DNA of 64,000 nucleotides from Lacihabitans soyangensis (lineage in GTDB: Bacteria > Bacteroidota > Bacteroidia > Cytophagales > Spirosomataceae). The stretch covers positions 1 to 64,000 of the forward strand of contig NZ_RJUF01000008.1 in assembly GCF_024343775.1 (NCBI RefSeq), in the 5' to 3' direction. Below the pieces are notes generated by a model, which ran no database searches, was not told where the DNA came from, and was given only the letters and a program-made list of their open reading frames with translations. This document shows, in pieces, positions 61,599 to 64,000 of the stretch. The first letter of the stretch is position 1. Each line of letters opens with the position of its first letter. The position numbers and the translations under genes are program-made.

Positions 61599-63647
61599 AT
61601 GATAATATTAGACGACTTAGATAAAAAAGCATTAGACCATTTCAGAGGTTTTGTTGTAAAAAAAGACCTTGTCGGTATTATCAAGGGTGGGGCTAATGTC
61701 CCAGCATTTGTGTTAGAATATTTATTGGCCAATACTTGTAGCACGGAAGACGAAGAAAAACTGAAAGAGGGCATGGAGAATGTAAAAAAGATTCTTCGTG
61801 ACCACTATATCAATCCTGAAGAAAGTTCTCTTATTCAGTCAAAGTTAAGAGAAAAAGGTCGTTATAAAATTATAGACAAAATCTCGGTAGAGCTTGACCC
61901 ACAAAAAGACCGTTATTGGGCTAATATAAGTAACTCCAATATCCGAAAAGCCAACATTAGCGATGAACTGGTTAAGAACCATGAGAAGCTGTTATTGGGC
62001 GGAATTTGGGCTATAATAGAGATGGAGTATGACCCAATGATCACAATAGGCAATACAGTTTTCCCATTTGTGGTAAGAGACATCAAACCTATCCAACTAT
62101 CTAGCTTTGACAATACAAAGATTTCAGATAAAAGGGGGCTGTTCAGCAAACAAGAATGGAAAACCCTATTGCTAAGAAGTGCTGGATATGAACCATTAAG
62201 CGAGGGTTTAGACGACAGGAAACTCAACTTGCTCCTTTGTCGATTAGTTCCTCTCGTTGAAGCCAATTTTAACATGGTAGAACTTGGCCCAAGAGCATCA
62301 GGCAAGTCATATATTTATAAAGAAATTACCCCATATGCCATCCTGATTTCTGGTGGACAAGGTTCAGTAGCACAACTATTTGTCAACAACACCACAGGCA
62401 GAGTAGGTGCAGTAGGCCTTTGGGATGCCATCTGTTTTGACGAAAGTACCGATAAACTTTTTAAAGACAGAGACGCTATACCATTGATGAAAGACTACAT
62501 GGAGTCTGGTTCATTTTCAAGAGCAAAAGGCGGAGAGATTTCAGGGTCTGCTTCGATAATATTAAATGGAAACATTAACCAACCTGTTGAGACCGTTTTA
62601 CAAACCTCACATTTATTCAGCCCTTTGTCTGAAGAAGTCAATTATGATACAGCATTTTTAGATAGAATAAATTTGTTTTTGCCAGGTTGGGAAATAACAA
62701 AATTTAGCCCGCAAAACTTTACTAACCATTTTGGCTTTAGTACTGATTTTTTCTCTGAAATACTCAAATCACAGCGTAAAACAACGTTTTACGACGCAAT
62801 TGACAAGTATTACACGCTTGGTGCCCACCTAAAACAAAGAGACTCAAAGTCTGTAAGACGTATCGTTTCGGGATTTATAAAGCTGCTTCATCCTGATGGT
62901 ATTTATACCAAAGAGGACATCAAAGAATATATGGTGATAGCGATGGAAATGCGACGCCGTGTAAAAGAACAGTTGAAACGAATTGGTGGCATGGAGTTTT
63001 GGGACACCAATTTTTCGTACATTGACAAAGAAACGCAGGAGGAAATATTCGTTGGCTTGCCCGAAGAAAGAGGTTCTTCATTGATTGAAAGTAATCCTTT
63101 GGCACCAGGTGTTTGTTACACAGGCACAAGTGACGGAGATAATAATTCTTTGGTAAAAATTGAAGTAGTAGCCATTCGAGGTAATGGCAAACTTAACGTA
63201 ACAGGAACCAATAACCAGGAAGTAAAAGAGAATATTAAAAATACCTATAATTACCTCCGAGCAAATGAAAAAAGCATTCTAAATGAGCAGCATTCATTGT
63301 CAGGATACGACCTTAACATACAAATCAGCAATCTGATGGGGTCGCAAATATTTGGTGGAATAGGCAGTGCTGTTTATGTGGCCATTCTTTCGGCCATTTA
63401 TAAGAAAAACCTCAAGCCAGGCTTAGCAGTATTAGGAAATATCTCTATCGGGGGAGCCGTAGAAAAAGCTTCTAGTTTTGCAGAAAAAGTAACTTTACTA
63501 TCAGATAATGGTGCTAAAACAGTATTGGTACCTATGGACAACCTAAACGAAATGACCACTTTACCCTTAAGTATTCTTGGTAAAACTGATACTCCTTTTT
63601 ATGCTAATAGTCAGATGTTGTTGCAGAAAGCTGTTCTGGGGGAATAA
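61599..63647 (+). CDS. brxL: BREX Lon-like protein BrxL
   Basis: A 682-residue protein from the ATG at 61599. The AAA part has a P-loop GPRASGKS (230-237) and Walker B AICFDES (about 280). The C-terminal Lon-type domain has QIFGGIGSAVY (Ser590 candidate) and ISIGGAVEKA (Lys623 candidate). BrxL defines type 1 BREX; it is a DNA-binding AAA protein whose protease part may be non-catalytic. It follows pglZ by 11 bases. Confidence 0.95.
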   Translation: MIILDDLDKKALDHFRGFVVKKDLVGIIKGGANVPAFVLEYLLANTCSTEDEEKLKEGMENVKKILRDHYINPEESSLIQSKLREKGRYKIIDKISVELDPQKDRYWANISNSNIRKANISDELVKNHEKLLLGGIWAIIEMEYDPMITIGNTVFPFVVRDIKPIQLSSFDNTKISDKRGLFSKQEWKTLLLRSAGYEPLSEGLDDRKLNLLLCRLVPLVEANFNMVELGPRASGKSYIYKEITPYAILISGGQGSVAQLFVNNTTGRVGAVGLWDAICFDESTDKLFKDRDAIPLMKDYMESGSFSRAKGGEISGSASIILNGNINQPVETVLQTSHLFSPLSEEVNYDTAFLDRINLFLPGWEITKFSPQNFTNHFGFSTDFFSEILKSQRKTTFYDAIDKYYTLGAHLKQRDSKSVRRIVSGFIKLLHPDGIYTKEDIKEYMVIAMEMRRRVKEQLKRIGGMEFWDTNFSYIDKETQEEIFVGLPEERGSSLIESNPLAPGVCYTGTSDGDNNSLVKIEVVAIRGNGKLNVTGTNNQEVKENIKNTYNYLRANEKSILNEQHSLSGYDLNIQISNLMGSQIFGGIGSAVYVAILSAIYKKNLKPGLAVLGNISIGGAVEKASSFAEKVTLLSDNGAKTVLVPMDNLNEMTTLPLSILGKTDTPFYANSQMLLQKAVLGE

Positions 63648-63662
63648 ATAAATTTAATAGAT

Positions 63663-64000
63663 ATGGCACTATACATAAACCAAACAGGCAAGCTAAAAGA
63701 GGTAAAGGAAAAGCCCTTCAAACTGGAAAAGGACATACAAAAAGTATTTGAGGCTAACTTGTATTCCGTTATGGGTTTGGACTTGGTTAAAAGTGAGTTT
63801 ACCATCAAAAATAAGCGAATAGATACATTGGCTTATGATCCACAAGCATGTGCCTTTATTATTATAGAATACAAAAGAGATAAAAACATCAGCGTGGTTG
63901 ACCAGGGCTTTACATATCTCAGCCTTATGTTAGAAAACAAAGCTGATTTTATAGTCGAGTACAATGAAAGCCTCCAACAAAATATGAAAAGAGAAGATGT
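63663..64000 (+). CDS. PD-(D/E)XK-like nuclease domain protein, 3' part beyond window
   Basis: An ATG at 63663, 15 bases after brxL, opens a frame to the window edge (112 codons seen). The segment KNKRIDTLAYD...FIIIEYKR shows Asp then Glu-x-Lys on a strand, the PD-(D/E)XK nuclease pattern, with KPFKLEKDIQKVFEANL before it. It resembles the N-terminal domain of COG3586/DUF5655-type proteins often near restriction systems. It may be an accessory effector of this BREX operon; the family name is tentative. Confidence 0.65.
   Translation, partial: MALYINQTGKLKEVKEKPFKLEKDIQKVFEANLYSVMGLDLVKSEFTIKNKRIDTLAYDPQACAFIIIEYKRDKNISVVDQGFTYLSLMLENKADFIVEYNESLQQNMKRED

Larger units (their letters stand above)
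42114..64000. mobile_element. Integrative genomic island at tRNA-Asp carrying BREX
   Basis: The block downstream of tRNA-Asp holds a tyrosine recombinase, an excisionase-like HTH protein, a primase-helicase with iteron-like repeats, small DNA-binding and membrane proteins and a defence operon, the layout of an integrated element. It is more A/T-rich than the chromosome before it. No relaxase, conjugation, capsid or terminase gene is visible, so the type (mobilisable element, phage satellite or other) is open. The left boundary is approximate and the right end, with the repeated attachment site, is outside the window. Confidence 0.75.

Overview
The window comes from a chromosome of a member of the Bacteroidota, most likely of the Cytophagales type. 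The evidence is a type IX secretion sorting tail on an M1 peptidase, DUF6029 and DUF5686 outer-membrane families, Bacteroidota promoters (TTG-N19-TAnnTTTG, perfect in front of the tRNA-Asp gene), few Shine-Dalgarno sites, and a giant Ig/PKD/beta-helix surface protein. Calls rest on reading the sequence and its translations; no database search was possible.

Left part (1-17.4 kb): almost 11.8 kb is one giant minus-strand surface-protein gene whose 3' end lies outside the window. It holds SprB-like Ig repeats, four beta-helix modules that look like a duplicated pair, and six PKD-like repeats of about 281 bp. A stand-alone LytTR regulator lies directly upstream on the same strand, and a LuxR-type response regulator with a degenerate receiver domain diverges from it. 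An M1 metallopeptidase, a TlpA-like thioredoxin and a DUF6029 outer-membrane protein follow.

Middle (17.4-42.1 kb): an intergenic repeat cluster, then housekeeping and envelope genes: a histone deacetylase-like protein, mutS, methylmalonyl-CoA epimerase, a glycan operon (WbsX/GH99-like, FkbM methyltransferase, two GT2), a DUF5686 protein, an orphan ParA, a DUF2520 protein, waaA, a TRIC-type channel, ileS and tRNA-Asp. Within it (29.4-35.2 kb) is a six-gene cluster with a PapD-like chaperone, four small secreted proteins (three clearly of one family) and a 911-residue outer-membrane protein with usher-like C-terminal domains. This resembles a divergent chaperone-usher fibre system and is the best candidate here for something undescribed.

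Right part (42.1 kb to the end): a genomic island abutting tRNA-Asp. It begins with a tyrosine recombinase, an accessory protein, an excisionase-like HTH protein and a zinc-finger/Toprim/P-loop primase-helicase followed by an iteron-like array. A ribbon-helix-helix protein and a small membrane protein come next. The cargo is a type 1 BREX phage-defence operon: brxA, brxB, brxC, a shrunken Schlafen/AlbA_2-like HTH protein, pglX, a small HEIGH zincin, pglZ, brxL and a PD-(D/E)XK-like gene cut by the window edge. Genes overlap or nearly touch, implying one transcript. The right end of the island is not in the window.

Stretches over about 300 bases without a confident gene are 17389-17869 (repeats) and 35180-35550 (leader of the fibre operon and a terminator). 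No rRNA, CRISPR array or insertion sequence was seen.
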